DNA of 64,000 nt from NCBI RefSeq assembly GCF_025398335.1, contig NZ_JAODOO010000001.1, positions 310,001 to 374,000 of the forward strand. The letters run 5' to 3'. Each line of letters starts with the position of its first letter. The stretch's first letter is position 1. Of this stretch, positions 46,107-56,481 are shown piece by piece. Both the position numbers and the translations under genes were made by a program. Source of the DNA: Clostridium sp. CX1. GTDB taxonomy: Bacteria > Bacillota > Clostridia > Clostridiales > Clostridiaceae. The notes beneath the pieces were generated by a model, which saw only the letters and a program-made list of their open reading frames with translations, ran no database searches and was not told the origin of the DNA.

Positions 46107-46721
46107 ATGAAAAATAAAACATTTGCTTACATAAGAGTAAGTACACTTGAACAGAATACAGATAGACAAGTACAGGCTTTAAATGATTACTGTAAAGAGA
46201 ACAATATTGTTATAAATGAACGTGATATTTACACCGACAAAGCAAGTGGAAAGGACTTTAACAGGGAAAACTACAAGGCTTTAAAGCTTAATTTAAGGGA
46301 TGGAGATACTTTAATAATTAAAGAACTTGATAGACTTGGCAGAGATATGCAAAGGATAAAAGAAGAGTGGCACGAACTGTTAAAACAAGGGGTAAACATT
46401 ATTGTAATTGATACCCCTATACTGAACACTACAAATAAGACAGATTTAGAAAAAAGCCTAATATCTAATATAGTGTTTGAACTATTGTCATATATGGCAC
46501 AAAAGGAAAGAATTAAAATAAAACAAAGACAAGCAGAGGGAATAGCATCTGCAAAAGCAAAAGGTCTAAAGTTTGGTAGACCTTCGGTTGAGTATCCAAA
46601 AGAGTTTAGTAAGGTTTATGCTGAATGGAAGGAAGGAAGTATATCAGCCGTAAAAGCAATGGATATATTAAACCTTAAAAAGACAACCTTTTATAAATTA
46701 GTAAAAGACTATGAACAATAG
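46107..46721 (+). CDS. Serine resolvase/invertase
   Basis: A 204-residue small serine recombinase. Catalytic serine in AYIRVST (Ser13), arginines in LDRLGRDMQRI, active-site helix AQKERIKIKQRQAEGI, and a C-terminal helix-turn-helix (SAVKAMDILNLKKTTFYKLVKDYE). Typical of Tn3-like resolvases or plasmid multimer-resolution systems. It may resolve multimers of the excised circle or invert DNA. AAAGGAATG precedes the ATG. Confidence 0.93.
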   Translation: MKNKTFAYIRVSTLEQNTDRQVQALNDYCKENNIVINERDIYTDKASGKDFNRENYKALKLNLRDGDTLIIKELDRLGRDMQRIKEEWHELLKQGVNIIVIDTPILNTTNKTDLEKSLISNIVFELLSYMAQKERIKIKQRQAEGIASAKAKGLKFGRPSVEYPKEFSKVYAEWKEGSISAVKAMDILNLKKTTFYKLVKDYEQ

Positions 46722-46825
46722 GTTTGTAGTTCTTTTTTTATTGGGTTATATTTGTATATTCCCTCCGATTCCTTTACAGATTAGTTAAAACTTTATTATA
46801 ATAAAGGCTTTCCTTAAGGGAAAAT

Positions 46826-46863
46826 AAAACCCCCTTAGTCAATACACTTGTACCAAGGAGGTT
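46826..46863 (-). terminator. Terminator of the large serine recombinase gene
   Basis: On the minus strand AACCTCCTT/AAGGGGGTT hairpin followed by TTTATTTT; just after the recombinase stop, and between it and the convergent resolvase gene. Confidence 0.7.
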
Positions 46864-46871
46864 ACTAAATG

Positions 46872-48347
46872 TCATATATTAAATACTTTCTTAGGTAATA
46901 CAGTTAATCTAAAATCCTCAATGCCATTTTCATCAGTTTCCCATCCCAAAAATACCTTGTCCAAGAGTAGTCTAAGCAATCGGTTTGCCTGTTCCTTATC
47001 CTCTATTAAAGGTAGTGTAGTTATAGGGAATGTACCCTTTGACGGAATGGATTTAAGGCTATTGATTCTACCTATTAATTCAAGCTTCTCTTGGTACTCA
47101 TTAGATACCTTAGTTTTGTCTAGGGAATCAATTCTACTAGAAATTTCGGCTATGCTTTTATCTAAATCTTGTAATTGTACCCCTATATCATTTTTAATTT
47201 CTTCAAATTCAACTCTATTGATTTCTCCGTCTAATCTCATTTCCTTGGCATTGGATAACCTCTTAGTCAGCTTGGTTTTCTTCTTCTCTAAATCCTGTAT
47301 TTGTGATTCAAATATTTCCGTTGTATCTATAACAGGGGTATTTAATACCTTCTGCCATTCTTCCCTTAACATTAATTCTATATAATCTATTTGGGAGTAG
47401 AAATCATTCATTATTTTGTCTGCTTTAATACCTTTGTTCTTGCCACAGGTACAATTTCTTACCATCAAAGAAGGATGATTAGTATTCCTATTAGACATTT
47501 GAAAGAATAGCTTATTTCCACACTCATCGCAATACAGGATGTCTTTTAATATGTTTAGTACCTTCCCCCTGAATCTGCCTCTTTTACCCCCTTCTAAAGT
47601 ATTCCTACTTTTCAAACCTTCTTGTACCTTTATAAAATCATCCTTGGAGATTATTGGTTCAAATGCGTCCTCTACTCTTAAATCTTTATAGATTATAGTC
47701 CCTGTGTACCCTTCATTGGTACAAATACAATGTACGGACTTGGCAGGTTTATCCACCATTTCAGCAATGTGTTTAGTACCATATCCGTTTAATGCTAGGT
47801 TAAATATCTCTTTTACTGTTTCAGCATACTGATTAGGGACAAAGGTTCTTTTACCATCTATTTTTACAGCATCATAGCCAAAAGGGGGACGTGCATTAAC
47901 ATTCTCTTTACGTAGGGTCTTGTCTACCTTGCCAGCTAACATTATTTTTACAATGTGTTTGTATTCCTCTTCTGCCAAAATAGCTTGAAATTTTAGTACC
48001 ATAATATCACTCATATTATACTGTTTGTCGGGTGTGATTATTGGAATATTAAGCTTTTCAATTTTTTCATATACTTCTGCGGCGATTTTTAACCTTCTTG
48101 CAATTCTATAAACATCTACAACAACTAAAGCATCATACAAATGTAATGTATCAAGCATTTGGGTTAAAGCTACTCTGTCCTCCATATCTGCATGACCACT
48201 TATAACTTCTTCGAATATAGTATAGTTATAATTTCTTTCATTGCATAGTCTCGTTAATCTTTCTCTATGGCTTTGTAACGTGTCTTCCGTTTCTTGCTTT
48301 TCCCTTGATATCCTTAAATAAATGGCAACGTGCTTAATCTCATTCAT
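46872..48347 (-). CDS. Large serine recombinase (integrase)
   Basis: A 491-residue site-specific integrase. Catalytic domain with Ser14 in IYLRISREKQETEDTLQSH and Arg in YRIARRLKI; recombinase domain (NARPPFGYDAVKIDGKRTF, NGYGTKHIAEMVD, CTNEGYTGTIIYKD); zinc ribbon CDECGN...CTCGKN; and a long coiled coil (about 345-420). It is the last gene of the element, transcribed inward from the right junction, the standard position for integrases next to their attachment site. AGAAGGAG precedes the start; motif copy C lies upstream. Excision would probably need a directionality factor, not identified. Confidence 0.95.
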   Translation of the reverse strand: MNEIKHVAIYLRISREKQETEDTLQSHRERLTRLCNERNYNYTIFEEVISGHADMEDRVALTQMLDTLHLYDALVVVDVYRIARRLKIAAEVYEKIEKLNIPIITPDKQYNMSDIMVLKFQAILAEEEYKHIVKIMLAGKVDKTLRKENVNARPPFGYDAVKIDGKRTFVPNQYAETVKEIFNLALNGYGTKHIAEMVDKPAKSVHCICTNEGYTGTIIYKDLRVEDAFEPIISKDDFIKVQEGLKSRNTLEGGKRGRFRGKVLNILKDILYCDECGNKLFFQMSNRNTNHPSLMVRNCTCGKNKGIKADKIMNDFYSQIDYIELMLREEWQKVLNTPVIDTTEIFESQIQDLEKKKTKLTKRLSNAKEMRLDGEINRVEFEEIKNDIGVQLQDLDKSIAEISSRIDSLDKTKVSNEYQEKLELIGRINSLKSIPSKGTFPITTLPLIEDKEQANRLLRLLLDKVFLGWETDENGIEDFRLTVLPKKVFNI

Positions 48348-48394
48348 TTTTTTAATCTCCTTCTTATTTTAAATTTTTATTGCTATAATCTATT

Positions 48395-48422
48395 TAACAA
48401 GTCAAGTCTGATAAATGGGACA
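48395..48422 (-). promoter_or_regulatory. Composite motif, copy C (upstream of integrase)
   Basis: TAACAAG-N13-ATGGGACA, then on the minus strand TATAGC, 48 bp upstream of the integrase start and about 27 bp from the right core. Shares all spacing with copies A and B. Confidence 0.7.
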
Positions 48423-48434
48423 TTATATTTAAAT

Positions 48435-49968
<1,534 letters not shown>

Positions 49969-50055
49969 TGAGGGAATTAATAAAACATTTGTGGAAACTA
50001 CACAAGCTAAATGCACAAGTAAATTTGCTTAAAATATTAAGAATGGATGATGTCT

Positions 50056-50229
50056 ATGCCTGTAAATTCTTTTGGAAATTATCCAATGAGTTGGAAACCA
50101 AAATTGACCGACAGTAATCAAACGTTATACCTGGCCATTGCAGTAAGGCTGGCTGTTACAGCTCCATCTAGCGATGAAGAATTAAAAAAGGCACTTAAAA
50201 TTCTAAAAGGAATATTATCAAATCTCTAA
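50056..50229 (+). pseudogene. Internally deleted MocR/GntR-aminotransferase remnant
   Basis: A 57-codon frame. The start, MPVNSFGNYPMSWKPKL, looks like the N-terminus of MocR-type regulators (GntR domain fused to aminotransferase), and the end, VRLAVTAPSSDEELKKALKILKGIL, looks like their C-terminus. About 400 central residues are missing while the frame is kept open. The former start is ATG 50056, with two further ATGs just upstream. Confidence 0.6.
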
Positions 50230-50257
50230 TTATGGCCCATACAGAAAACAAAATTGG

Positions 50258-50293
50258 GTTGCGCACAATTATAGTATTGAGTGCAACTTTTTT
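50258..50293 (+). terminator. Terminator
   Basis: GTTGC...GCAAC stem with a bulge, closing on CAAT/ATTG, followed by six T. Ends the MocR remnant and insulates the ABC-F leader. Confidence 0.75.
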
Positions 50294-50364
50294 CTTTGTT
50301 AAAAGTCCTCGGAAATGATGAAAACTATAATAGTAAAATCCTGTAGTTGTACATTAATTATTTT

Positions 50365-50390
50365 ATGTTTCCTATATATGTTTCCTATAA
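50365..50390 (+). repeat. 13-bp tandem repeat in ABC-F leader
   Basis: ATGTTTCCTATAT then ATGTTTCCTATAA, back to back, 52 bp upstream of the ABC-F start and just before a TATATAAT box. Confidence 0.6.
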
Positions 50391-50441
50391 ATGATATATA
50401 ATTGAAAAGGGAAATAAGGACATTTAGAAGGAGTGCATTAG

Positions 50442-52358
50442 ATGCTAGTTAAAATTACAAATGGCTGCGTTGCTTTTGGCACAAATACAATATTATCTAA
50501 TATTGATTTTCAAATAAACGCAGGGGAAAAGGTTGCTTTAGTTGGACGAAATGGATGCGGAAAGACAACTCTTCTTAAGTTGATTTCCGGTGAATATGAG
50601 CTTTCAAAGCTTGATAATGGTGAAACATCCTCTATTAGTACAGCGAGAAATATAACTATCGGTTATCTTAAGCAGATTACCTTTGAGGATGAAACTATTA
50701 CGCTTGAGGATGAAGTGAAAAAAGCCTACAAAGAAATATCAGATATAGAAGTTAGGATGGAAAAACTTCTTAGTGAGATGGAGAGTGACTCAAATAGTTC
50801 TGCAGTTAAGAAATACTCAGAATTACAGGAAAGATATAATCTGCTTGGAGGATATACCTATAAGAAAGAATATGAGGTTGCTATTAAGCAGTTTGGATTT
50901 ACTGATGAAGATAAGGCAAAGGCTCTTTCAGAGTTTTCTGGAGGACAGCGCACTAAAATTGCCTTTATCAAGCTTTTGCTCAGTAAGCCGGATTTATTGG
51001 TATTGGATGAACCTACTAATCATCTTGATATTAATGCTATTGAATGGCTTGAAGAATATTTAAAGGAATATAAAAAGGCAGTTCTTATAGTTGCCCATGA
51101 CAGGGAATTTTTAGATAAAATTGCGAGCTCAGTTTATGAGATTGAGCGAGGAAAAATTACAAGATATACTGGAAATTACTCCGCATTTGCTGAAAAGAAG
51201 CGTCTTGAATGGCAAATTCAGCAAAAGAAACATATTGAACAGCAAAAGGAAATTGCCCATTTAAGCGGACTTGTTGAGCGTTTTCGTTATAAAGCTACCA
51301 AAGCGGCTATGGCACAATCTAAAATAAAACAGCTTGATCGTATGGATATTGTGGAAGCTTCTGAGGTGGCAGATACAAAGGGCTTTTTTGCGGATTTTGA
51401 ACCTGAGTACCAAAGTGTTCAGTTGGTATTGAGAGCAAAAGATTTGGAAATAGGCTATAGTAAAACACTTTCAACAGTTTCACTCAATATAACCCGCGGT
51501 GAAAAAATTGGGATTATAGGCGGCAATGGATTAGGTAAATCTACATTCTTAAAAACCATTGTTGGCGCTATTCCTAAGCTCGGTGGTACATATTCCGTTG
51601 GGGATAAGGTTAAAATCGGATATTTTGACCAGCATATGGCACAGTATAAAAGTGATAAAACTGTACTGGATGAATATTGGGATGAGTTTCCTGATTTAAC
51701 TCAGACAGAGGTTCGCAGTGCTCTTGGAGCTTTTCTTTTTACACAGGAGGATGTATTTAAACCGGTTAATGCTCTTTCTGGTGGAGAAAAGGTACGTTTA
51801 GAATTGTGTAAAATATTAAAGCGCAGACCAAACTTTCTGATCCTTGATGAGCCTACAAATCATATGGATATAATAGGCAAGGAAACATTGGAGAAAATGC
51901 TTAAAGACTATACCGGCACGCTAATTTTCGTTTCTCATGATAGATATTTTGTGAAACAGATTGCTTCGTCAGTTCTGGTATTTGATAAGGGTAATGTTGG
52001 CTACTACCCTTTCGGATATGAAGATTATTTGGAAAAGGCAGCAAAGAAACTTGTTGATAAAGAAACAACTGTAGTTAAAGAGAAGAGTCAAAAGAAAAAG
52101 TTTACAACACCTGGTAAGGAAAAGGCTAAAATAGAGACAAGGGTAAAAAAACTTGAAATATTACTTGAGAAATGTGATGAAAAAATTGCAAAACTTCAAG
52201 AAGAGCTTCAATCACAAGAGGTTATTTCCGATTATGTAAGACTAACGGAGCTTCAAGAGGAACTTATGGCACAAGAAGAGATCAATATGGGCTATTTAGA
52301 AGAATGGGGCGAATTGCAGGATAGGTTAACAGAAGATAGTTTTGGATTTAGATCATAA
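50442..52358 (+). CDS. ABC-F ATPase (YdiF-like)
   Basis: A 638-residue soluble protein with two ABC domains and no transmembrane part. First: GRNGCGKTT, FSGGQRTKIAF, LLVLDEPTNHLD; second: GGNGLGKST, LSGGEKVRLELCK, FLILDEPTNHMD. A roughly 80-residue interdomain linker and a C-terminal coiled coil (about 560-630) complete the YdiF/Uup-type architecture. ABC-F proteins act on ribosomes; some protect against antibiotics and some are translation factors. YdiF-like members are mostly the latter, so resistance is not assumed. AAGGAGTG precedes the ATG. Confidence 0.93.
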   Translation: MLVKITNGCVAFGTNTILSNIDFQINAGEKVALVGRNGCGKTTLLKLISGEYELSKLDNGETSSISTARNITIGYLKQITFEDETITLEDEVKKAYKEISDIEVRMEKLLSEMESDSNSSAVKKYSELQERYNLLGGYTYKKEYEVAIKQFGFTDEDKAKALSEFSGGQRTKIAFIKLLLSKPDLLVLDEPTNHLDINAIEWLEEYLKEYKKAVLIVAHDREFLDKIASSVYEIERGKITRYTGNYSAFAEKKRLEWQIQQKKHIEQQKEIAHLSGLVERFRYKATKAAMAQSKIKQLDRMDIVEASEVADTKGFFADFEPEYQSVQLVLRAKDLEIGYSKTLSTVSLNITRGEKIGIIGGNGLGKSTFLKTIVGAIPKLGGTYSVGDKVKIGYFDQHMAQYKSDKTVLDEYWDEFPDLTQTEVRSALGAFLFTQEDVFKPVNALSGGEKVRLELCKILKRRPNFLILDEPTNHMDIIGKETLEKMLKDYTGTLIFVSHDRYFVKQIASSVLVFDKGNVGYYPFGYEDYLEKAAKKLVDKETTVVKEKSQKKKFTTPGKEKAKIETRVKKLEILLEKCDEKIAKLQEELQSQEVISDYVRLTELQEELMAQEEINMGYLEEWGELQDRLTEDSFGFRS

Positions 52359-52387
52359 TTGCGTTATGGCTAATGTTACAGTGTAAT

Positions 52388-52519
52388 ATGCCGAAAGCAG
52401 ACTTTAGAGGAGCACGTGGATATGCTATTGATATTAAAAACAATAACTTAGAAGGAGCGAAATTTTCTTATCCTGAAGTTGTTAGTTTATTAAGCTCAAT
52501 AGACATTATTATTGATTAA
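52388..52519 (+). pseudogene. 3' remnant of a pentapeptide-repeat gene
   Basis: A 43-codon frame, MPKADFRGARGYAIDI... then NNNLEGAKFSYPEVVSLLSSIDIIID. It matches the last pentapeptide coils (A-D-F-R-G) and the C-terminal helix of Qnr/YjbI-like pentapeptide proteins. The N-terminal coils are missing and there is no ribosome binding site, so this is a truncated remnant. Confidence 0.6.
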
Positions 52520-52549
52520 GCTGTATCACAAAGGAAAGGATTGATTGTT

Positions 52550-53083
52550 ATGGAAAAAGCAATATATGTAATTACTGGTGTAATGGCAGCAGGCAAGTCT
52601 ACTGTTGCTGAAGCCTTATCAAAAAAATTAGAAAAGTGTGTTCATCTTCACGGAGATGTTTTTAGGAAGATGATTGTAAGCGGTAGAGAGGAAATGAGTG
52701 ACAATCCAAGTGAAGAAGCCTTAAACCAGCTTAATATTAGGTATCGTATTACTGCGAATGTAGCAAAAGAGTATTATGATAATGGCTTTACTGTTGTTGT
52801 ACAAGACAATTATCTAGGGGATAAACTTACGTATTTTACCGAACTTCTAAGGAACTACCAAGTTTACGTTATAGTGTTATGCCCTAGTATAAAGACTATA
52901 GAACAACGTGAAAAAAATAGAGGAAAGAAAGGATACATTGGTTTTACAGTTGATAGCTTATATGGGAGTTTTATGGAAAGCACGCCTAGAATAGGACTTT
53001 GGCTAGATACTTCTAATATGTCACCGGAGGAAACAGTTAACGAAATTATAAGAAGGGCTGATAAGGAAGGAAAATATAGATAA
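52550..53083 (+). CDS. P-loop kinase (chloramphenicol phosphotransferase/zeta-like)
   Basis: A 177-residue AAA-type small kinase. Walker A GVMAAGKST near residue 10, HLHGDVFRKMI (substrate-side acidic residue), VVVQDNYLG (Walker B-like), and the lid REKNRGKKGY. Similar to the CPT/zeta-toxin and shikimate-kinase-like family often annotated as ATP-binding protein. ATG 52550 has AAGGAAAGG upstream. Substrate unknown. Confidence 0.82.
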   Translation: MEKAIYVITGVMAAGKSTVAEALSKKLEKCVHLHGDVFRKMIVSGREEMSDNPSEEALNQLNIRYRITANVAKEYYDNGFTVVVQDNYLGDKLTYFTELLRNYQVYVIVLCPSIKTIEQREKNRGKKGYIGFTVDSLYGSFMESTPRIGLWLDTSNMSPEETVNEIIRRADKEGKYR

Positions 53084-53153
53084 ATCTACGATTATTCTAG
53101 ATTTGTTATCAGTATGCTGGATGGTTCAGAAATTGAATAAGCTTTTATGATTG

Positions 53154-53191
53154 ACCAGCTGAGGTGCTCTTTTACCTTAGCTGGTTTTTTG
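53154..53191 (+). terminator. Strong terminator
   Basis: ACCAGCTGAGGT/ACCTTAGCTGGT 12-bp stem with one wobble pair, 8-nt loop, then TTTTTT. Ends the kinase gene. The following 200 bp to the TetR promoter hold no gene I can see. Confidence 0.9.
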
Positions 53192-53388
53192 TGATTTATT
53201 CTAATACATCAGATAAAGGCTTCGAGCTAAAATAATCCAGTTCTTGATTAACGCTGTGAATATCATAAATTTTTTTCTCAAGGCAAAATTAGAGCAACAA
53301 ATAAAATACATATCTCAAGGAAAAGCAGCAAAACTAAAATATAAACATTGTGGTATAAGAAGTGTTTAAAATTATTCATACATAGGTG

Positions 53389-53438
53389 TTGACTAAGATA
53401 GTCAATGGTGTTATATTTAAATTGACCATTTTAGTCAA
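53389..53438 (+). promoter_or_regulatory. TetR-controlled promoter with twin operators
   Basis: Operator 1 TTGACTA-N3-TAGTCAA (53389-53405) and operator 2 TTGACCA-N3-TAGTCAA (53422-53438), centres 33 bp apart (three helical turns). Operator 1 contains the -35 TTGACT; 17 bp later is the -10 TATATT (53412), between the two operators. A textbook repressor layout for the TetR gene and the RPH-like gene behind it. Confidence 0.75.
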
Positions 53439-53467
53439 AAACCACATGTTTTTTATTTAGAAAGAAG

Positions 53468-54100
53468 GTGAACAGTATTTTTACAAAGTTTTTTAGCTTA
53501 AAACCTGAGAAACAACAGCGAATATTAAATGCAGCAATAAAGGAATTCGCAAAAAAAGGATATAAAAATACAGCGACAGATGAGATTGTAAAGGAAGCTA
53601 ATATCTCGAAAGGAGCATTATTTCACTATTTTAATAGTAAAAAGGGCCTGTTCATATTTTTATATGACTATACTTTAGAGATTCTTATGAATGAGTTTTT
53701 CGGAAAAATAGATTTGGATGAAAAAGATATCTTAAAAAGATTGCAGCAGGTTTTACTAACTCAATTTATGCTAGTTAATAAATATCCTGATATGCTTGAC
53801 TTTGTTAAGACTGCTAATTTTGAAGACTCTGATGAAGTAAAAAATGATATGGAGTTAAGGAATAAAGAATACCTAATAGATGCCTATAGTAAAGTACTAA
53901 ATAATTTTGATACTTCCAAATTTAAAGAGAATATTGACATAAAAAGAGCTGTAGATGTTATTGTTTGGACCATGGAAGGTTTTGTATCCAAAGAGAAGGA
54001 AAAGATAAAGGATCACTCTATAACTAATCTTAATTTTGATGAAATATTATCGGAAGTGAATATCTATTTTGAACTGTTAAAAAGTAGTTTTTATAAGTAA
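53468..54100 (+). CDS. TetR-family repressor
   Basis: A 210-residue regulator: N-terminal HTH (KQQRILNAAIKEFAKKGYKNTATDEIVKEANISKGALFHYFNSKKGLFIFLYDY) and an all-helical ligand domain. The start is unclear. GTG 53468 lies inside the only ribosome binding site (GAAGGTGA, 53465-53471), while the codon at ideal distance is ATT 53477, giving MFTKFFSLKPEK, the usual N-terminus of this subgroup. Twin palindromes upstream make autoregulation likely. 20 bp before the RPH-like gene, clearly one operon. Confidence 0.93.
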   Translation: MNSIFTKFFSLKPEKQQRILNAAIKEFAKKGYKNTATDEIVKEANISKGALFHYFNSKKGLFIFLYDYTLEILMNEFFGKIDLDEKDILKRLQQVLLTQFMLVNKYPDMLDFVKTANFEDSDEVKNDMELRNKEYLIDAYSKVLNNFDTSKFKENIDIKRAVDVIVWTMEGFVSKEKEKIKDHSITNLNFDEILSEVNIYFELLKSSFYK

Positions 54101-54120
54101 AGAAAAAGGAGATAATTGAT

Positions 54121-56481
54121 ATGCCAAATATGGTCAAAAGCTTTAAAGATTTGACTCCTGAGCTTCAGGCGTTTGCAGGAGGAAAAGGTGGCAGCCTAGC
54201 TAGAATGTATCAGGACGGGTATCCTGTTCCTGATGGTTTTGTTGTTTTACCGTCAGCTTTTCAGGAGCAAAAGCTTAATGATGAAGCCTGGAACGAGATA
54301 AGGGTTTATCTGAATACCATTAGAAAAAATCATGAGGGAGCGTTGTTTGCAGTAAGGTCATCCGCTTTAAGTGAAGATTCAGCACAGGCTTCCTTTGCAG
54401 GAGAGTTTGAAACTGTTCTTAATGTTAAAACAGATAAAGAGATATGGGAAGCAATCTATACAGTTTTTAGATCAAGAGAATCAGATAGAGTAAAGGCATA
54501 CAGCACTATTCAAGGTATGGAACAGTCTCACCAGATTGCCGTAGTGATTATGCTTATGGTTCAGTCTGAAATTTCGGGAGTATTGTTTACTGCTGATCCT
54601 ATTACAGGCAGCCACACAAGTATGGCAGGTAATTTTGTATATGGATTGGGAGAGCAGCTTGTATCAGGGGAGGCCAATGCATATCCTTTTAAATTGATGA
54701 GACCAAAAGGAAAATATGAAGGCCCCAATGACTTTATGAAGTATGCCTCAGAATTATATAAACATGCTGCTAAACTTGTGAAGGAGTTGGGATGCCAACA
54801 GGATATTGAATGGGCTGTTGCAAGAGGGAAAGTATATATTCTTCAAGCAAGGCCTATTACAACACTGAACACAGGTAATCTGGACACCTATGAATTGAAT
54901 GACACTTTGGACGGAGACTTCCTCTGGACTAATACCAATGTAGGTGAGGCTATGGCGGATGTTTTTACTCCCTTAAGTTGGTCTGTAATAAGAGCCCTTG
55001 ATGAGGAGCAAATGGTAGTTCCCGGATATTATTTATTTTCCGGTAATATATGCGGAAGAATGTACTCCAATGTAAATCTGGCATTATCCATATATCCTGC
55101 CTTCGGTAAGGATTATAAGCCTGTGCTTAAAAAAATGAATGATATATTTGGACAGATGCCAGAAGGAATGAATATTCCTATCTATCCATATTCAGGGTTA
55201 GGATTAATAAAAGCAATGATACCAGGAATAATGAATACCTTAAAAAAATCTAAAGAAGTTGCTAAGGCAATGCCGAATTATCTTAAGGACACACCAAACT
55301 GGTGTAGAATAATGAAAGAACGTATTGAAAGAATAGAGACTAGTAAAGAATTACTGTCCCTTTGGAAGGGGGAACTTTGGCCTTACAACTGTAAGGCGTT
55401 GTGGGTTGGTCGTTTTGCTCCTCGAAAAAAATTGATGGGATTATTTAAGTTAAATGAAGAGCTTCCAAAGCTTTTAGGAAAGGAAGATGCAAATACACTG
55501 TTATCGAATTTAAGAGGAAGTTCTGAACTTGAAAGTCTTGGTCCAGTTGTGGGGATATCCAAGATTATTAAAGGGGAATTAAGCAGAGAGGAATACTTGA
55601 TGAAGTACGGCCATAGAGGTCCCCATGAGTTTGAGATATCCATACCTGACCCTTCAGAAGATAAAGCTTGGCTTGAAAAACAGATAGAGGAATTTAAAAA
55701 GTCCAATGTAGATGCTGAAGGACTTCTAAAGAAGCAGCATACCCAATATGAAAAAACTTTAAAGAAACTTGAAGAGTATTTCCCAGGAAAAGCCAAAAAG
55801 ATTAGCAAGCAAATTGCAGATGCTTCTGAAGGTAGCTATTTAAGGGAAGCTGCTCGTTCGGAATGGACAAGAGTATTCAGGGTTAACCGTGCTTTTGCGC
55901 TTAAAGCAGGAAATCTCACAGGAATTGGAGAGGATGTATTTTTCCTCTACCTAGATGAAGTTTTGAATTTGCTTTCTGGAGACAAATCGGCATTGAAGCA
56001 TATTCCTGCTAGACGCAAAACTTATGAAAAATATAAAGCACTACCTCCATTGCCATCAATTATCCGTGGAAGATTTGATCCATTTAAGTGGTCAGAGGAT
56101 CCAAAGAGAAGAGTAGATTATTATGATCCTGATTTAAAAATTGTTAATGTACCTGATTCTGAAACACTGAAAGGTTTTGCCGGAGCAGCAGGCAGAGTAG
56201 AAGGAGTTGTGCGTGTTTTGACTAATCCAGAGGAAGGTGAAAACCTTAAGTCCGGTGAAATATTAGTAGCATCAACCACTAATGTAGGATGGACCCCACT
56301 TTTTCCTAAAGCTGCAGCAATCATTACCGACATAGGAGCACCTCTGTCCCATGCCGCCATTGTAGCCAGAGAACTTGGTATTCCTGCTGTTGTTGGATGC
56401 GGCAATGCTACTACACGACTTAAGACAGGAGATAGAGTACTTGTTAAGGGTGGACAAGGTGTTGTGCATATCTTGGTTTGA
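54121..56481 (+). CDS. RPH-like dikinase (ATP-grasp plus phosphohistidine domain)
   Basis: A 786-residue protein with the rifamycin-phosphotransferase layout: PPDK-type ATP-grasp (FAGGKGGSLARMYQDG, AVRSSALSEDSAQASFAGEFET, ADPITG, GEQLVSGEANAYPF, QDIEWAVARG, LQARPITTL), a long middle domain, and a C-terminal swivelling domain with catalytic His744 in GAPLSHAAIVAREL. It lacks the PEP/pyruvate barrel of real PEP synthase, so it should phosphorylate some other acceptor with the beta-phosphate of ATP. Under TetR control, suggesting an inducing small molecule. Whether rifamycin is the substrate is unknown; the middle domain is diverged from rph. Confidence 0.85.
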   Translation: MPNMVKSFKDLTPELQAFAGGKGGSLARMYQDGYPVPDGFVVLPSAFQEQKLNDEAWNEIRVYLNTIRKNHEGALFAVRSSALSEDSAQASFAGEFETVLNVKTDKEIWEAIYTVFRSRESDRVKAYSTIQGMEQSHQIAVVIMLMVQSEISGVLFTADPITGSHTSMAGNFVYGLGEQLVSGEANAYPFKLMRPKGKYEGPNDFMKYASELYKHAAKLVKELGCQQDIEWAVARGKVYILQARPITTLNTGNLDTYELNDTLDGDFLWTNTNVGEAMADVFTPLSWSVIRALDEEQMVVPGYYLFSGNICGRMYSNVNLALSIYPAFGKDYKPVLKKMNDIFGQMPEGMNIPIYPYSGLGLIKAMIPGIMNTLKKSKEVAKAMPNYLKDTPNWCRIMKERIERIETSKELLSLWKGELWPYNCKALWVGRFAPRKKLMGLFKLNEELPKLLGKEDANTLLSNLRGSSELESLGPVVGISKIIKGELSREEYLMKYGHRGPHEFEISIPDPSEDKAWLEKQIEEFKKSNVDAEGLLKKQHTQYEKTLKKLEEYFPGKAKKISKQIADASEGSYLREAARSEWTRVFRVNRAFALKAGNLTGIGEDVFFLYLDEVLNLLSGDKSALKHIPARRKTYEKYKALPPLPSIIRGRFDPFKWSEDPKRRVDYYDPDLKIVNVPDSETLKGFAGAAGRVEGVVRVLTNPEEGENLKSGEILVASTTNVGWTPLFPKAAAIITDIGAPLSHAAIVARELGIPAVVGCGNATTRLKTGDRVLVKGGQGVVHILV

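Noticed and set aside
46921..47385. 154-codon plus-strand ORF inside the integrase gene
   Set aside because: Antisense shadow of the recombinase coiled-coil region, with Ser/Leu-rich composition and no ribosome binding site.
54121..56481. Annotation as phosphoenolpyruvate synthase
   Set aside because: The phosphohistidine domain is at the extreme C-terminus and no PEP/pyruvate barrel follows, so PEP synthesis is not supported.
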